Shown: one piece after another, positions 46,724 to 58,958 of the stretch
Layout: each line of letters opens with the position of its first letter
Position numbering within the stretch: the first letter of the stretch is position 1
Source: Excoecaria cochinchinensis
Lineage: Eukaryota; Streptophyta; Magnoliopsida; Malpighiales; Euphorbiaceae
Length of the DNA stretch: 64,000 nucleotides
Reading direction: 5' to 3'
Assembly: GCA_947683425.1 (NCBI GenBank)
Contig: CANTUQ010000076.1
Span: 4,836,001 to 4,900,000 of the forward strand
The notes under the pieces: model-generated
Told to the model about the DNA's origin: nothing
Databases searched by the model: none
The model's input: only the letters and a program-made list of their open reading frames with translations
Position numbers and translations under genes: made by a program

Positions 46724-48746
46724 TGTGACGTGCGTCGGACCTCGTGGGCGCCCATTGACCGCCCGCTTGAGGCCGATCGGGCATTTGATGGTCCGTTAGC
46801 AGCTTGTAATGAATTACAAGTGCGTCTATTTTGGGCAACAAGGAGGTTTCATGGAGTCGCCACCCAATAAAACATTGGGAAAGTTCGTCTTGCCTCAGTG
46901 AGCCTAAGACGGTGCATATTTCCATCTTGGGCAGACCAAAGGGATCTTGGAGGCAATCATCCCACTAGAACATTTAGAATGACCCTCTAACCCTATGGAG
47001 CCTAGGATTTTTAATTAAGCCTTTTGATGGGACACAAGAGGTGTCTTGGAGGTTCTAATGAGTGATCGGATAGACCTCTCGCCTCCTTGAGCCCAAAGAC
47101 CAGAGCTGGGTTCGGGACTTCTCATCTATTTCTACCTTATTTTAACTTTACATTCAAGTTTTGAATTTATTAATTCGCTTTCTCTCCCACGCGATGCAAA
47201 TTTTTAATTAAAGCACAAATATCCACGTAAAAGCGGTAAATATACATAAAAAGGTAAATGAAATAAATACTCAAAATTAAATTATAATAAAACTAGGAGC
47301 ATAATACAACTCCCATTTTAAAGGTATGATATAAATATACATACAAAAAGACGAGAAATTCATTTATTTTGAGGACTTTGGTCCTCATATGCATTTATTA
47401 TGAAAACGATTTTTATGTGACATTGTTATTGGCTAAAATAGGACATTGGGTCCTTTAATTTTATGAAATAATCCCAATTTTAATTAATATAAAATAAGTA
47501 TCTATTCTAATTTGTGCGGAAGAAAAATAAAACGAATATATATAAAAAAGGGCTAAATAAGAAATAAGGAAAATAAATGAATGAAAAGGATAGGAAAACT
47601 AAACCAAAGACAAGCTTTCCATGATGGTATGATGGTTCATTTCCTCAGTTCAATCAATCCAGAAAAGGAAAAAACACAAAACTCACAAAATAAAAGAGAC
47701 ATTAATATTTACAAATTAAAAGGATACACATGTAAGTAAAGAATAAAAAATAAAATACGTAAAAATAAAATTGTTTGAAAACATTTTGAAAATAAAATAA
47801 GAATTAGATAGAGAGAAAAAAAGGAAAAAACGAGACACGGGCAGAGGTAGCCGACCAACGGCTGTCCCTCATGCAACCGACGGACAACGGGCCTCACACG
47901 CTGTTGCTCGAACGATAAATGGGTGTATTACCCGTCGTTCGAGTGACGGACGGGCGTCGGTGAGCTATATCCCGTCGGTCGCCCCTGGTTTCTAAATAAA
48001 AATGAAAAGAAAACTTCTTCTTCTCTTTTCTTTTAAATAAACAACTTTCGAACAAAAGAAAGGTAAATAAAAGCTAAATAAAAGATAAATGAATACGATA
48101 AATGTGGAAATGAATGTGATAGATTAATAAAGCGAGTGTCCAGAATATTTACCATCAGATTGTACCTTTCTAGATTAAAACTTCGATTGACTTTAACCTT
48201 GCGTGTCTCACGAGAAGAAAGCAAAAACATAAAAAGAAAAATGTCTATATTTCTCCTTAATTTTTACTGAATTTTTGAAATATCTGAATCCACAAAATGG
48301 ATGAAAACTAATGGATTTAGCTTTCTCCAAGTAAAATAGATCCACTTAAAAGTGAAAGCAAACCATAAAAAAAAGGTCGAAAAATATAGGAATTTAATCA
48401 AAATAAAGATAAAGAAAAGAAAGCTTGAGAAGAGGAAGATTTGCCCTTTTAAACTTGCTTTTTATGACTTTTTTCCAAGAAAATTCGAACTCTTTAATTT
48501 TATGAAAAGATTTACTATTTATAGGCATGCCGACGGGCAGGCCTAAGCTCACAGACGGGCGTCCCTGAGTCACCGACGGGACACGTGTCCGTCTCTGCTG
48601 ACCGATGGGACACGTGTTCCCGAGTAAAAGCGGTGGCCGCCTTAACGACCGATGGGTCTGTGAGCTACCGACGGGTTGTCCATCCCTGAGAGAGGCAGTT
48701 ATCTCGACGACCGATGGGACATTCAACTACCGACCGGTAGACCGTC
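46724..48746 (-). repeat. T3 5' LTR, inner part
   Basis: Nearly identical to 16503-18520. Its 5' end is displaced to 58557-58749 by N5. TATA (minus TATAAATA) at 48516-48523; GACGGGC clusters at 48527-48746 (upstream) and 47836-47982 (downstream); donor-like AAAG/GTACAATC at 48165. Confidence 0.85.
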
Positions 48747-49137
48747 TGTAGCGTCCAAATACCCCTTGGGAGGATATTAGGTCGCTATAACGCATGCACA
48801 TACAGAACACTCATGCGAAAGCAAAGATAAAATCATACAATCACATGCAGCGGAATAATGGTCTTTAACATAACAAAAACATGCCAAAAAGCAAACTCAT
48901 ATTTTTGTTTATATATTCAAAATGAAACTATTCTTTTACATTATAACATTTACTTTACATTTATATACTGTATACAAAATATACTTTGCTTTGCCATATA
49001 CATGTCCTATACAAAAGTCGCTTTACTTTTACATATGCCAAGCTATTCCAAAAACTCTAGAACATGTATACAAAAAGACTTCAATATATACTCCTAGTAG
49101 CCATGACCTTGCAGATGTGCAACCCTCCGAACCTGTA

Positions 49138-49184
49138 AACCTACACGGGAAAACACCCGTGCTAAGTGATAACGCTTAGTGGGG
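49138..49184 (-). promoter_or_regulatory. N5 AAGCG/CGCTT hairpin box (3' LTR copy)
   Basis: CTACACGGG...CCCGTGCTAAGTGATAACGC then TTAGTGGGG. The other copy is at 55990-56034 with different substitutions. Confidence 0.55.
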
Positions 49185-50946
49185 ATATCACATATAAAAG
49201 ACTTCTAACGAAGTCACAAGCATAATCATCAAGCATATCATTAGACAATATGCTAATCATCTATAAGCATATAAGGATATAAGCATTTATCATACTTGTA
49301 ACATACCAAACATATAGTCATTTTGCTATATAACATATCTACTAATCTCATGTAACCTATATCATGTTCATGTTCTTCTAACTCTAATTATTAGCTCATG
49401 TAACATATAATATCATGTCATTGCATATCATGTCCATTTATTTACATATAAGCATAAAAGCATACTTATAGTATATCTTGTACAAATAGTGACTTCTCCT
49501 ATACATGTAAGCTCATATAAACGTTTAAGATATACGATAGCCATATACTTCTCTAGCCATGTACTATAGCTCTTTAGCATTTATACATCTCTTGTACATA
49601 TAGACATCATTTCTTATACATATAACAGTATCATCTCTTGTACATTTAACATCAATTCATATACTTTTACATTTTACATTTAGCCCATTGTCAAAACATA
49701 AGTGGATACGGGTACATGTAGATACCAAGTAATGGTACCAAAACATCTAGAGACCATAGTCTCAAGCCATCTAGAGACCGTTGTAACAACCCAAATAGGG
49801 CCTGGTCGTAATCTGTGCTTTAAGTCGGATAAGTGAGGGTATTTTCGTAATTTGGGTAAGAAGAATTTTGGACATTTAAGAATTTTGTGTTAAAGGAACT
49901 AATTAATTAAGTGTTAAGTGAAGTGAAGGAAAATATTAGTGTGTGTTTGTAGTGTATGGTTGTAGGGTGTTAGTGGTTTAAGGGCTGTTTTTGTGTGGTT
50001 TGTGGGCATGGTGCCAAGAATGTAAAGTGGATTTATTGGAAATTATAAGGTGTGGGTTGTGTTTGGTACATTAGAAGATATTTGTGTAATTAGGCTTGTG
50101 TGTGGTTAGTGTATGATGCCATGAGTGGATGAGTTAAGATTGATGGCTTGATTCTCTAAGATTATGACATGTGGCAAGAGGTTGGTGAGTAATTAATGAA
50201 AGTAGGAGAGAGGAAGAGAGGGGCAGCTTTTGGGTGAGGCTTCCCGTGGAAGCTATCTCAAATTCCCCTTTCTTTCTCATTTTTCCGTCCTCCCCTCTCT
50301 CTTGCTTTCATTCTTCTTCTCTCATCTCTCTTTGCTTGTGTTTTCTTGGAGTTTTAGGTGGGATCTTTGAAGGTTTGAGCTGGAAATGTTGAAGGTAAGT
50401 GTTTGAGTTCGGATTGAGGTTCCCTTATTTAATTAGTGTTCTTTGGATTGGTTTTTGGTTTGTGTTTGGTTTCGATTTAAGTGTTTGTGGCTGGGTTTTT
50501 GTGCAAGAATCGGAAGAGAGAAGGAAGAGCAAGGGCAAGGATATAGTGGATTCGTGAGGAACTCGGTTCGAAGCTTCGTTTTCCAGGTTTGGGAGTGTAT
50601 TCTTGAGTGTTTGTTTGGGATTTTGCCTAATTGTGAATGTGTGTAAAATTATGTGTTTATGAGATATTCTGGAAGTTGTTGATTGTGTTATGTTTATATG
50701 GTTTATATGCTATGGGTTGGTATTTGGTTGAGTTTAGCTTGTGGTGTTTAGAACTCATTTTATGCTTTTATGTAGTGATGTTGCTCTTAGAATTCATGAG
50801 TAAGATTTATTGATGATATGATTCTTTGATGTTTGGATTGAGTTCCTATTGTTATTGGAGTGTGAAATTGCTTGATTGAAGTGAAGGTTGTGAGATTTTG
50901 GCTTGAAAGACCTGGAAATTGCCCAGAGGAATCCCATCTGGGCATG

Positions 50947-51276
50947 GGTCACGGTGGCAACCAATCTGGTAACCACCGTGAGCCACGAACCAGATGCATT
51001 CTGCCGTGATGTTTGGTATGTCACGGTGGCAACCAATCTTGTTACCACCGTGAGGTATCCAAACTTTTGATTCTGTCTGGCTGCTTTGGTATGTCACGGT
51101 GGCAACCAATCTTGTTACCACCGTGAGGTATCCAAACTTTTGATTCTGTCTGACTGCTTGGTATGTCACGGTGACAACCATTTTGGTTACCACCGTGAGG
51201 TACCCCAGACTTGCTTTCTGCCAAGGATCTCTGGTATGTCACGGTGGCAACCAATCTGATTACCACCGTGACCTAT
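50947..51276 (+). repeat. N6 palindromic array
   Basis: Five units spaced about 60-70 bp with arms TCACGGTGGCAACC/GGTTACCACCGTGA around a short centre (AATCT), most preceded by TTTGGTATG or TTGGTATG and followed by GGTATCC. The core is the same as N2. Confidence 0.88.
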
Positions 51277-51495
51277 CCTGTTTTGCAATAAAGTCCTTTC
51301 TGTTATGCATATTTTATGAATGTTTATTTATGATTTTTAACACGTGATACCATGTATTCTAGGTTTTGTATTCATCTTTTGCATCTTTCAGTTGATCAGC
51401 TTTTATGAATGGTGTTACAATTTGAACACTGTCTTGTATGTCTAATGCCATGTGAGAGTGCGTTGTCGAGCCTGAAGAGTCAAGGTATAGGATAA

Positions 51496-51670
51496 TTAAG
51501 CATGCTTAAGAAGGGTTAGCTGTTCTGTCCGCCCCGTTTGGGCGAAGCGGTCGACCTCCGAGATGGTCATTTTTGTGTAGTGATAAAATGTTTTGAGACT
51601 CTGGTCTCCCGCGCTACCTTCGGGTATTAAAGTGTTTTTGAGGCTTCGGTCTCCCGTGCCGTGTTCCCGT
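51496..51670 (+). repeat. N6 hairpin cassette with palindrome
   Basis: Palindrome TTAAGCATGCTTAA (51496-51509), then stems CGCCCCGTTTGGGCG, GACCTCCGAGATGGTC, GAGACTCTGGTCTC, TACCTTCGGGTA and GAGGCTTCGGTCTC. Confidence 0.7.
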
Positions 51671-51883
51671 ATCCTCCACCATTGATTTCAGGCTATTGTG
51701 TGAACTGTTTGGTATTGGCTTAGCGAAGTGTTCTGATTATTGTGTGACTCTGAGTAGTGTATTGATTCAGTGTTATGTACTATTTATCCTGATTATATAT
51801 TTATATATCTGTACTCTGATTCTTATTGTTTTATGAATATTAGGGCATGTTTTCGTGTATAGTGCTCTGTTGTGTTTGTTTCT

Positions 51884-51930
51884 CCCCACTAAGCGTTATC
51901 GCTTAGCATGGGCTTTTATCCCGTGCAGGT
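51884..51930 (+). promoter_or_regulatory. N6 AAGCG/CGCTT hairpin box
   Basis: CACTAAGCGTTATCGCTTAG, then GCATGGGC...CCCGTGCAGGT; same box as 24953-25000. Confidence 0.6.
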
Positions 51931-52991
51931 AGCGTGAAGGATTTTTTTTTTGGGAGTTGCTCGTGTCGCGCATCTGCAGGCTGGCCACATAGGAGTCGAG
52001 TTATTTAGTTTGTTTCCTCCTGTAATTCGTTTTGTATATGTATTCTCTTGTTAGTGGCTTATGTAAATTTTTGTAATGAATCTTTAAAGAAATCTTGTGA
52101 GCTATTGTGTATAGTTTTTGAATTCTATTTTAATGGCAATGTGGTATATTTTCTATGATTTCTCTTATTGATTGTGAATGCTTCCGCTTAGCGCATGTAT
52201 GCTTCCGCTGTTGTTCCATCGCGTCGCGAGTGAGCGTCGTGTGGCGCGCCCGCCGGTGCCCTTCCAACGGGGGTGGCGGATGGGGTGTCACAACCGTAGT
52301 CCCAAATATCTAGATACTTTAAGTACCAACATCAAGACATCCGTCGATGCCAAACATATAGACACCCGTCAGTGCCAACATCTAGCAGCTGCAAATCATC
52401 TAACCCTTTATAGGCATGCCTATCTATCCACTTGTATGAGCATCTAAGGCTTATAACCATTATCCCATATCAAAACATGTATGGTCATTCATATACATTT
52501 ACTTAAACCCATGCTAGTCATGTAATATACTTTATATCTTACTTTACATACATACATGTCATTCTAAACTCATTCACATGTAACTCTATATGCATATCAT
52601 TGCATACAAGGTTCACCATGCTCAAGATATTTTAAATATATCTTGTTAATACGCATCATCATTCATGATTTATCATACTTAATTTACACATGGATATACG
52701 CATTCACATTTACACTTATTCACCTTCACATTCTTGTTGTACGCATTTATATTCAAGACTATACATATTCGCATTCAAAACTATAGCATCCGCATTCACA
52801 TACTTAATTCATCACACTTAGAATGCTTATAGCTCATACATATTTACATATATATTAGTATGCATAATTCATCATGCTTAAGATACTCATTTTATAATGA
52901 TAAATATGTATTGGACAAGTAATGGGAACTCGTGGTGAAGTTCGGGTGCATTTCGGGAAGAAAAACACCCTAAAAAGACAAAACAGAGAGG

Positions 52992-53100
52992 GGTCACGGT
53001 GGCAATGAATTGGTTGTGACCGTGAGGTCAATAAATAGGCATTCTGCATGCTAAAAACATATGTCACGGTGGAAATGATTTTCATTGTGACCGTGACATA
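52992..53100 (-). repeat. N5 palindromic array (3' LTR copy)
   Basis: Two units: GTCACGGTGGCAATGAATTG then GTTGTGACCGTGAGG, and TATGTCACGGTGGAAATG then TTCATTGTGACCGTGACATA. The outer arms TCACGG/CCGTGA are conserved. Confidence 0.8.
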
Positions 53101-54216
53101 CCAAAATAAGCAAAACAGAAGCTAAACTTCAGGACTGCTTCGCACCACAATTTTGTACAGCCCATACAGATGTCTTACACTCAATTTTAGGCAAAGATTC
53201 CTTCATAAAATTTCTTCCTCTATATCTTATCTTGCAAATGAGACAATTTTCAGGTCAATTGGATTTGTAAAACATCAGATATGAATTAAAAAATATAGAC
53301 TGTTCTAGTGAACCCTACAAGGTAGAGACACATCTGTTTGTGCTATTTTTAGGGGTCTTAGAGGCAGAATTAGCTCAAAGTAATTTCTTTAAAATTTATA
53401 GGTATGGAAGTCATGATTAAAATGAATCAATAAAAAATCAATTAGGAGTTCTGAAACTCCAGTTATGCCCAAAATACTATACGGAGGTCTAGTAAGCTAT
53501 AAGCAAAATTTTCCCTAACACTAGGGTTCATAGTTTTCATGCTTATTCACTTAATATGCTCATGGATTTTGTTCAATACACATCACACATCATGTGTACA
53601 CTTCAAGTACACACATAATCATGCATTAATTACACATCACAGCCAGCTATCCAACACATATAATCAAATAAAATCAACATAAAATCACATAAGAACACAT
53701 ATATCCCAAACCTCAAAATGGGTTGCTGGACACTCTCAATCTCCAGCTACACCTTCTCCTTTCCCTTAGCTTTCCTCTTGCCCAAATCTTTTTGGTTTAA
53801 CTCTTCAAACCAATCCACATGCAATCAAATTCCAGATTCAATTGACAAGAAAAAGAAACTCAAACTCAAGAGATGAAGGAATATAGAATTTTGAGGAAAG
53901 CAAAGAATGGGAAATGCTGTCAAATTCCACTACCAATTCAGCCTCATAATTAAACATAATTTGCATGCAAAAAGGGTTGGCTGTCTCATGGGAGAAGCCA
54001 CACGTGGATTCCACTCCTTAGCCTTACCAAAATCCAGCAAATGATCTTTGGCAAATAACCATTCAGTCCCTCTCATATATTCTGTCCTTTAATGGCAACT
54101 TTTCCTTTTTCAATTACACCCTTGGCCCATTAATTACTCACTTAATCCAATCTCATTAACACCCTAACATGCAATTGACACTATAATCCAACTAGGGTAC
54201 ACTTTGGGGTATTACA

Positions 54217-54233
54217 ATTCTACCCTCCTTAAG
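54217..54233 (-). other. N5 polypurine tract
   Basis: Minus-strand CTTAAGGAGGGTAGAAT abuts the LTR start TGTAATACCCC, after AAATTTCGAAGACGAAATTT. Confidence 0.75.
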
Positions 54234-54256
54234 AAATTTCGTCTTCGAAATTTCCA

Positions 54257-54306
54257 CTGTAATAAACAGAAAATCATGCTAGTCAATGCGCAAATGTAAA
54301 TCTTAC
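54257..54306 (-). other. Possible mini-intron after N5 gag
   Basis: On the minus strand, CCATCTG/GTAAGATTT and TTTATTACAG/TGGAAATT bracket 50 bp. N1 has the same GTAAG donor at the equivalent place, but its acceptor AG is lost. Fifty bases is shorter than most plant introns, so this is tentative. Confidence 0.25.
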
Positions 54307-54361
54307 CAGATGGACCAGCAGGATCTTCTACTTCTTCTCCAATCATGGCAAAGACTTGCCT

Positions 54362-55474
54362 CTATCCGCTAGGAGCAGTAGACCGCTCTACTGTCTCGGA
54401 CCTTACTTGTGCTCCTCTTCCTCTTCCTCCACTAGTTCTTGTTGATCTAGATACGTTCGCATTTCCTCTATTCACTTTAGGACCAGAATTCTCTTTAATC
54501 TCAGGACAATTAGCAAACATATGATCCATACCTCCGCATTTCAAGCATGCTCTTATAAGTTTTCTGCATGTTCCCCAATGATTCCTTTGACAATGCTCAC
54601 ATTTAGGTATTGTGCTACCTCTACTTGAAGGAGGCACAACACTACCCATCGATGTAGGCTCTCTAAATGAATCTTGCATAACCTGTCCACTTGCAACTCC
54701 TCTAGTCTTCTTACTACTAACTCTATCATTTCCAGATACTTTCCTCTTATGCTCTTTCCTTTGCTTTATTAACTCAGCTTCTTCCAATTTGATAGCAGCC
54801 AATACCAACTGATAATAATTTACTGATTGCATAACAGCCATGGCAGACAAAGGTCCTCTTATAGATTCTCTTAATCCATCCTCAAACTGTCGACACCTGA
54901 AATCATCTGTTAACAATCCTTTTGGCACATATTTACTCAGTCGACTGAATTCCTTGTCATATTCTCCTACTGTTATACCTCTTTGCTTCAAACTCACAAA
55001 CTCTCTCCACTTCGCTTCTTTATAAGCTTTAGTGATGTACTTCTTTTCAAATTCTTAAGCAAAGAAGTCCCAAGTTAACTCATCTGGTTGCTGGGGATTC
55101 CGAAGTACCAATTCCCACCAATCATAAGCTGAACCTTGCAGTAATGATACTGCACATGTCACCCACTGATCTTGTGGACAATTGATTTCCTTTAATATCC
55201 TTTCCATCCTTTGTAACCAAAACTCAGCCATCTCTGACTGATCCAAAGTAGTCCCACTGAACTCCTCTGCCCCTCTCTTCCTAATCAAGTCTGTTGGAGG
55301 CTTAGGGGCACTTAACCTTTCCATTACTTGTATCATTCCTTGCCACAACATTGGGTCACCATAATTCGGACCTACACCTTATGCTCGAGGCCTCTCTTGC
55401 ACTGGCGGATTAACTCTCGCAGGATTAACACTACCCGTCGTTTCTCCTACATCCTCACTCGGATCCGACTCCAT
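54362..55474 (-). pseudogene. N5 gag
   Basis: One frame of about 370 codons from ATG 55474, broken by TAA at 55379-55381 and 55055-55057. It opens MESDPSEDVGETTGSVNPAR. The gag domain has MAEFWLQRMERILKEI, YDWWELV, FEKKYITKAYKEAKWREFVSL, GEYDKEFSRLSKYVPKGLL, FEDGLRESIRGPL. Near the C-terminus are two zinc knuckles: CX2CX3HX3C (CEHCQRNHWGTC) and CX2CX4HX4C (CLKCGGMDHMFANC, about residues 310-323), then an RGRG-containing tail. This architecture is that of Tekay-type chromovirus gag. No protease or RT follows; the PPT is about 130 bp beyond the stop. It would package N5 RNA if intact. Confidence 0.85.
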
Positions 55475-55580
55475 CTACTACCTACACAGGGTAACATCTG
55501 CATTAGGCCAGAACTCTAGACAGACTGACATGCATGTAATCATTACTCTAACATCTTATCATCCAGAAACATCTACCTAG

Positions 55581-55592
55581 GCTCTGATACCA
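55581..55592 (-). other. N5 primer binding site (initiator Met tRNA)
   Basis: Minus-strand TGGTATCAGAGC, five bases from the 5' LTR. Confidence 0.85.
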
Positions 55593-55597
55593 CAACT

Positions 55598-58551
55598 TGT
55601 AGCGCCCAAATACCCCTTGGGAGGATATTAGGTCGCCACAACGCATGCACATACAGAACACTCATGCGAAAGCGAAGATAAAATCATACAATCACATGCA
55701 GCGGAATAATGGTCTTTAACATACAAAAACATGCCAAAAAGCAAACTCATAGATTCGTTTATATATTCAAAATGAAACTATTCTTTTACATTATAACATT
55801 TACTTTACATTTATATACTGTATACAAAATATACTTTGCTTTGCCATATACATGTCCTATACAAAAGTCGCTTTACTTTTACATATGCCAAGCTATTCCA
55901 AAAACTCTAGAACATGTATACAAAAAGACTTCAATATATACTCCTAGTGGCCATGACCTTGCAGATGTGCAACCCTCCGAACCTGTAAACCTACACGGGA
56001 AAACACCCGTGCTATGCGATAACACTTAGTGGGGATATCACATATAAAAGACTTCTAACGAAGTCACAAGCATAATCATCAAGCATATCATTAGACGATA
56101 TGCTAATCATCTATAAGCATATAAGGATATAAGCATTTATCATACTTGTAACATACCAAACATATAGTCATTTTGCTATATAACATATCTACTAATCTCA
56201 TGTAACCTATATCATGTTCATGTTCTTCTAACTCTAATTATCAGCTCATGTAACATATAATATCATATCATTGCATATCATGTCCATTTATTTACATATA
56301 AGCATAAAAGCATACTTATAGTATATCTTGTACAAATAGTGACTTCTCCTATACATGTAAGCTCATATAAACGTTTAAGATATACGATAGCCATATACTT
56401 CTCTAGCCATGTACTATAGCTCTTTAGCATTTATACATCTCTTGTACATATAGACATCATTTCTTATACATATAACAGTATCATCTCTTGTACATTTAAC
56501 ATCAATTCATATACTTTTACATTTTACATTTATCCCATTGTCATAACATAAGTGGATACGGGTACATGTAGATACCAAGTAATGGTACCAAAACATCTAG
56601 AGACCATAGTCTCAAGCCATCTAGAGACCGTAGTCCCAAACATCTAGATACTTTAAGTATCAACATCTAGACATCCGTCGATGCCAAACATATAGACACC
56701 CGTCAGTGCCAACATCTAGCAGCTGCAAATCATCTAACCCTTTATAGGCATGCCTATCTATCCACTTGTATGAGCATCTAAGGCTTATAACCATTATCTC
56801 ATATCAAAACATGTATGGTCATTCATATACATTTACTTAAACCCATGCTAGTCATGTAATCTACTTTATATCTTACTATACATACATACATGTCATTCTA
56901 AACTCATTCACATGTAACTCTATATGCATATCATTGCATACAAGGTTCACCATGCTCAAGATATTTTAAATATATGCTTGTTAATACGCATCATCATTCA
57001 TGATTTATCATACTTAATTTACACATGGATATACGCATTCACATTTACACTTATTCACCTTCACATTCTTGTTGTACGCATTCATATTCAAGACTATACA
57101 TATTCGCATTCAAAACTATAGCATCCGCATTCACATACTTAATTCATCACACTTAGAATGCTTATAGCTCATACATATTTACATATATATTAGTATGCAT
57201 AATTCATCATGCTTAAGATACTCATTTTATAATGATAAATATGTATTGGACAAGTAATGGGAACTCGTGGTGAAGTTCGGGTGCATTTCGGGAAGAAAAA
57301 CACCCTAAAAAGACAAAACAGAGAGGGGTCACGGTGGCAATGAATTGGTTGTGAACGTGAGGTCCATAAATAGGCATTCTGCATGCTAAAAACATATGTC
57401 ACGGTGGAAATGATTTTCATCGTGACCGTGACATACCAAAATAAGCAAAACAGAAGCTAAACTTCAGGACTGCTTCGCACCACAATTTTGTACAGCCCAG
57501 ACAGATGTCTTACACTCAATTTTAGGCAAAGATTCCTTCATAAAATTTCTTCCTCTATATCTTATCTTGCAAATGAGACAACTTTCACGTCAATTAGATT
57601 TGTAAAACATCAGATATGAATTAAAAAATATAGACTGTTCTAGTGAACCCTACAAGGTAGAGACACATCTGTTTGTGCTATTTTTAGGGGTCATAGAGGC
57701 AGAATTAGCTCAAAGTAATTTCTTTAAAATTTATAGGTATGGAAGTCATGATTAAAATGAATCAATAAAAACTCAATTAGGAGTTCTGGAACTCCAGTTA
57801 TGCCCAAAATACTATATGGAGGTCTAGTAAGCTATAAGCAAAATTTTCCCTAACACTAGGGTTCATAGTTTTCATGCTTATTCACTTAATATGCTCATGG
57901 ATTTTGTTCAATACACATCACACATCATGTGTACACTTCAAGTACACACATAATCATGCATCAATTACACATCACAGCCAGCTATCTAACACATATAATC
58001 AAAGAAAATCAACATAAAAACACATAAGAACACATATATCCCAAACCTCAAAATGGGTTGCTGGACACTCTCAATCTCTAGCTACACCTTCTCCTTTACC
58101 TTAGCTTTCCTCTTGCCCAAGTCTTTTTGGTTTAACTCTTCAAACCAATCCACATGCAATCAAATTCCAGATTCAATTGAGAAGAAAAAGAAACTCAAAC
58201 TCAAGAGATGAAGGAATACAGAATTTTGAGGAAAGCAAAGAATGGGAAATGCTGTCAAATTCCACTACCAATTCAGCCTCATAATTAAACATAGTTTGCA
58301 TCCAAAAAGGGTTGGCTGTCTCATGGGAGAAGCCACACGTGGATTCCACTCCTCAGCCTTACCAAAATCCAGCAAATGATCTTTGGCAAATAACCATTCA
58401 TTCCCTCTCATATATTCTGTCCTTTAATGGCAACTTTTCCTTTTTCAATTACACCCTTGGCCCATTAATTACTCACTTAATCCAATCTCATTAACACCCT
58501 AACATGCAATTGACACTATAATCCAACTAGGGTACACTTTGGGGTATTACA
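55598..58551 (-). repeat. N5 5' LTR
   Basis: 2954 bp, nearly identical to the other LTR without N6. AAGCG box 55990-56034, hairpin cassette 56543-56757 with ATAGGCATGCCTAT at 56744-56757, palindromic array 57327-57434. This uninterrupted copy proves the N6 insertion point. Confidence 0.9.
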
Positions 58552-58556
58552 CCGTC

Positions 58557-58749
58557 CGTGGAGCAAAAAATTCAAATTTCAAGCTAAAACCCCCAATTTT
58601 CCAAATTCCCTTTTCCTATAAAACCTTTTTACTTCTCGTAAGCCCAGAGGATCAAAATTTTCGAGTTCCATCCACTCATTTGGGACCAGGTATCGATTTC
58701 TTCATTGGGTAATCTCCGATCTGGACCGCCCCGGGACACAATGCTTACA
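58557..58749 (-). repeat. T3 5' LTR, outer part
   Basis: Completes the T3 5' LTR. It reads TGTAAGCATTGTGTCCCGG from 58749 on the minus strand and matches 18513-18702 closely. Confidence 0.88.
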
Positions 58750-58754
58750 ACGGG

Positions 58755-58958
58755 CTTCCTATCTGCGTAGCAAAATCTCAATTTTCAAGCTAAATTTCCC
58801 AAACTCTTTCAAAACCTCATGCTATAGAGAGAAAGACTTTAATCCTTGTGAAACCGAAAGACAAAAACCTCCGAATTCCATCCATTTATCCGAAAATAGA
58901 CATTGATCTTTTCATCGGATAACTTTGACCTGGACTGCCTCAGGGCACGGTGTTTACA
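58755..58958 (-). repeat. T2 LTR, 5' end
   Basis: From 58958 on the minus strand: TGTAAACACCGTGCCCTGAG, matching the T1 LTR start at 4961. It rejoins 14446-16502 when T3 is removed. Confidence 0.8.

Larger units (their letters stand above)
49782..52292 (+). mobile_element. N6: solo LTR nested in the N5 LTR
   Basis: 2511 bp between perfect target duplications ACCGT (49777-49781 and 52293-52297). It begins TGTAACAACCCAAATAGGGCC and ends GGGGTGTCACA. The plus orientation is shown by the AAGCG box (51884-51930) and the CCTTCCAACGGGGGTGGCGG end block. It contains a palindromic array and hairpin cassette but no PBS, PPT or gag. Confidence 0.88.
49705..52423 (-). repeat. N5 hairpin cassette split by N6 (3' LTR copy)
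   Basis: Units of about 23 bp, each beginning CATCTAGA or CATATAGA and carrying its own stem: GAGACCATAGTCTC, GACCGTAGTC, ATACTTTAAGTAT, CATCCGTCGATG, CACCCGTCAGTG. They are followed by CTAGCAGCTGC and palindrome ATAGGCATGCCTAT (52410-52423). N6 inserted in the GACCGTAGTC unit. Confidence 0.75.
48747..54216 (-). repeat. N5 3' LTR (interrupted by N6)
   Basis: AAGCG box at 49138-49184, hairpin cassette 49705-49781 continuing at 52293-52423, palindromic array 52992-53100. N6 occupies 49782-52292. Confidence 0.88.
48747..58551 (-). mobile_element. N5: non-autonomous LTR element with full-length gag pseudogene
   Basis: LTRs 48747-54216 (containing N6; 2954 bp without it) and 55598-58551 (2954 bp) around a 1381-bp internal region with gag only, minus strand. 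Perfect target duplication CCGTC (48742-48746 and 58552-58556), lying inside one of the GACGG motifs of the T3 LTR. Termini TGTAGCGYCC and GGGGTATTACA are less symmetrical than in other N families. Gag-only structure again fits TR-GAG. Confidence 0.9.
16503..58749 (-). mobile_element. T3: Tat-lineage Ty3/Gypsy retrotransposon with two extra ORFs (disrupted)
   Basis: LTRs at both ends (16503-18702 and 46724-48746 plus 58557-58749), with imperfect target duplication ACGAG/ACGGG. Net length is about 17.8 kb after removing N2, N3, N4 and N5 (with N6). Internal order on the minus strand is PBS, gag, protease, RT, RNase H, second RNase H, integrase, antisense DUF7745-like gene, sense ATHILA-ORF1-like gene, tandem repeats, PPT. 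The dual RNase H defines the Tat lineage (which includes Ogre and Retand), and extra ORFs between integrase and 3' LTR are known for that lineage. Stops in gag, pol and integrase plus a frameshift before RT mean it is dead as an autonomous element. Confidence 0.9.
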
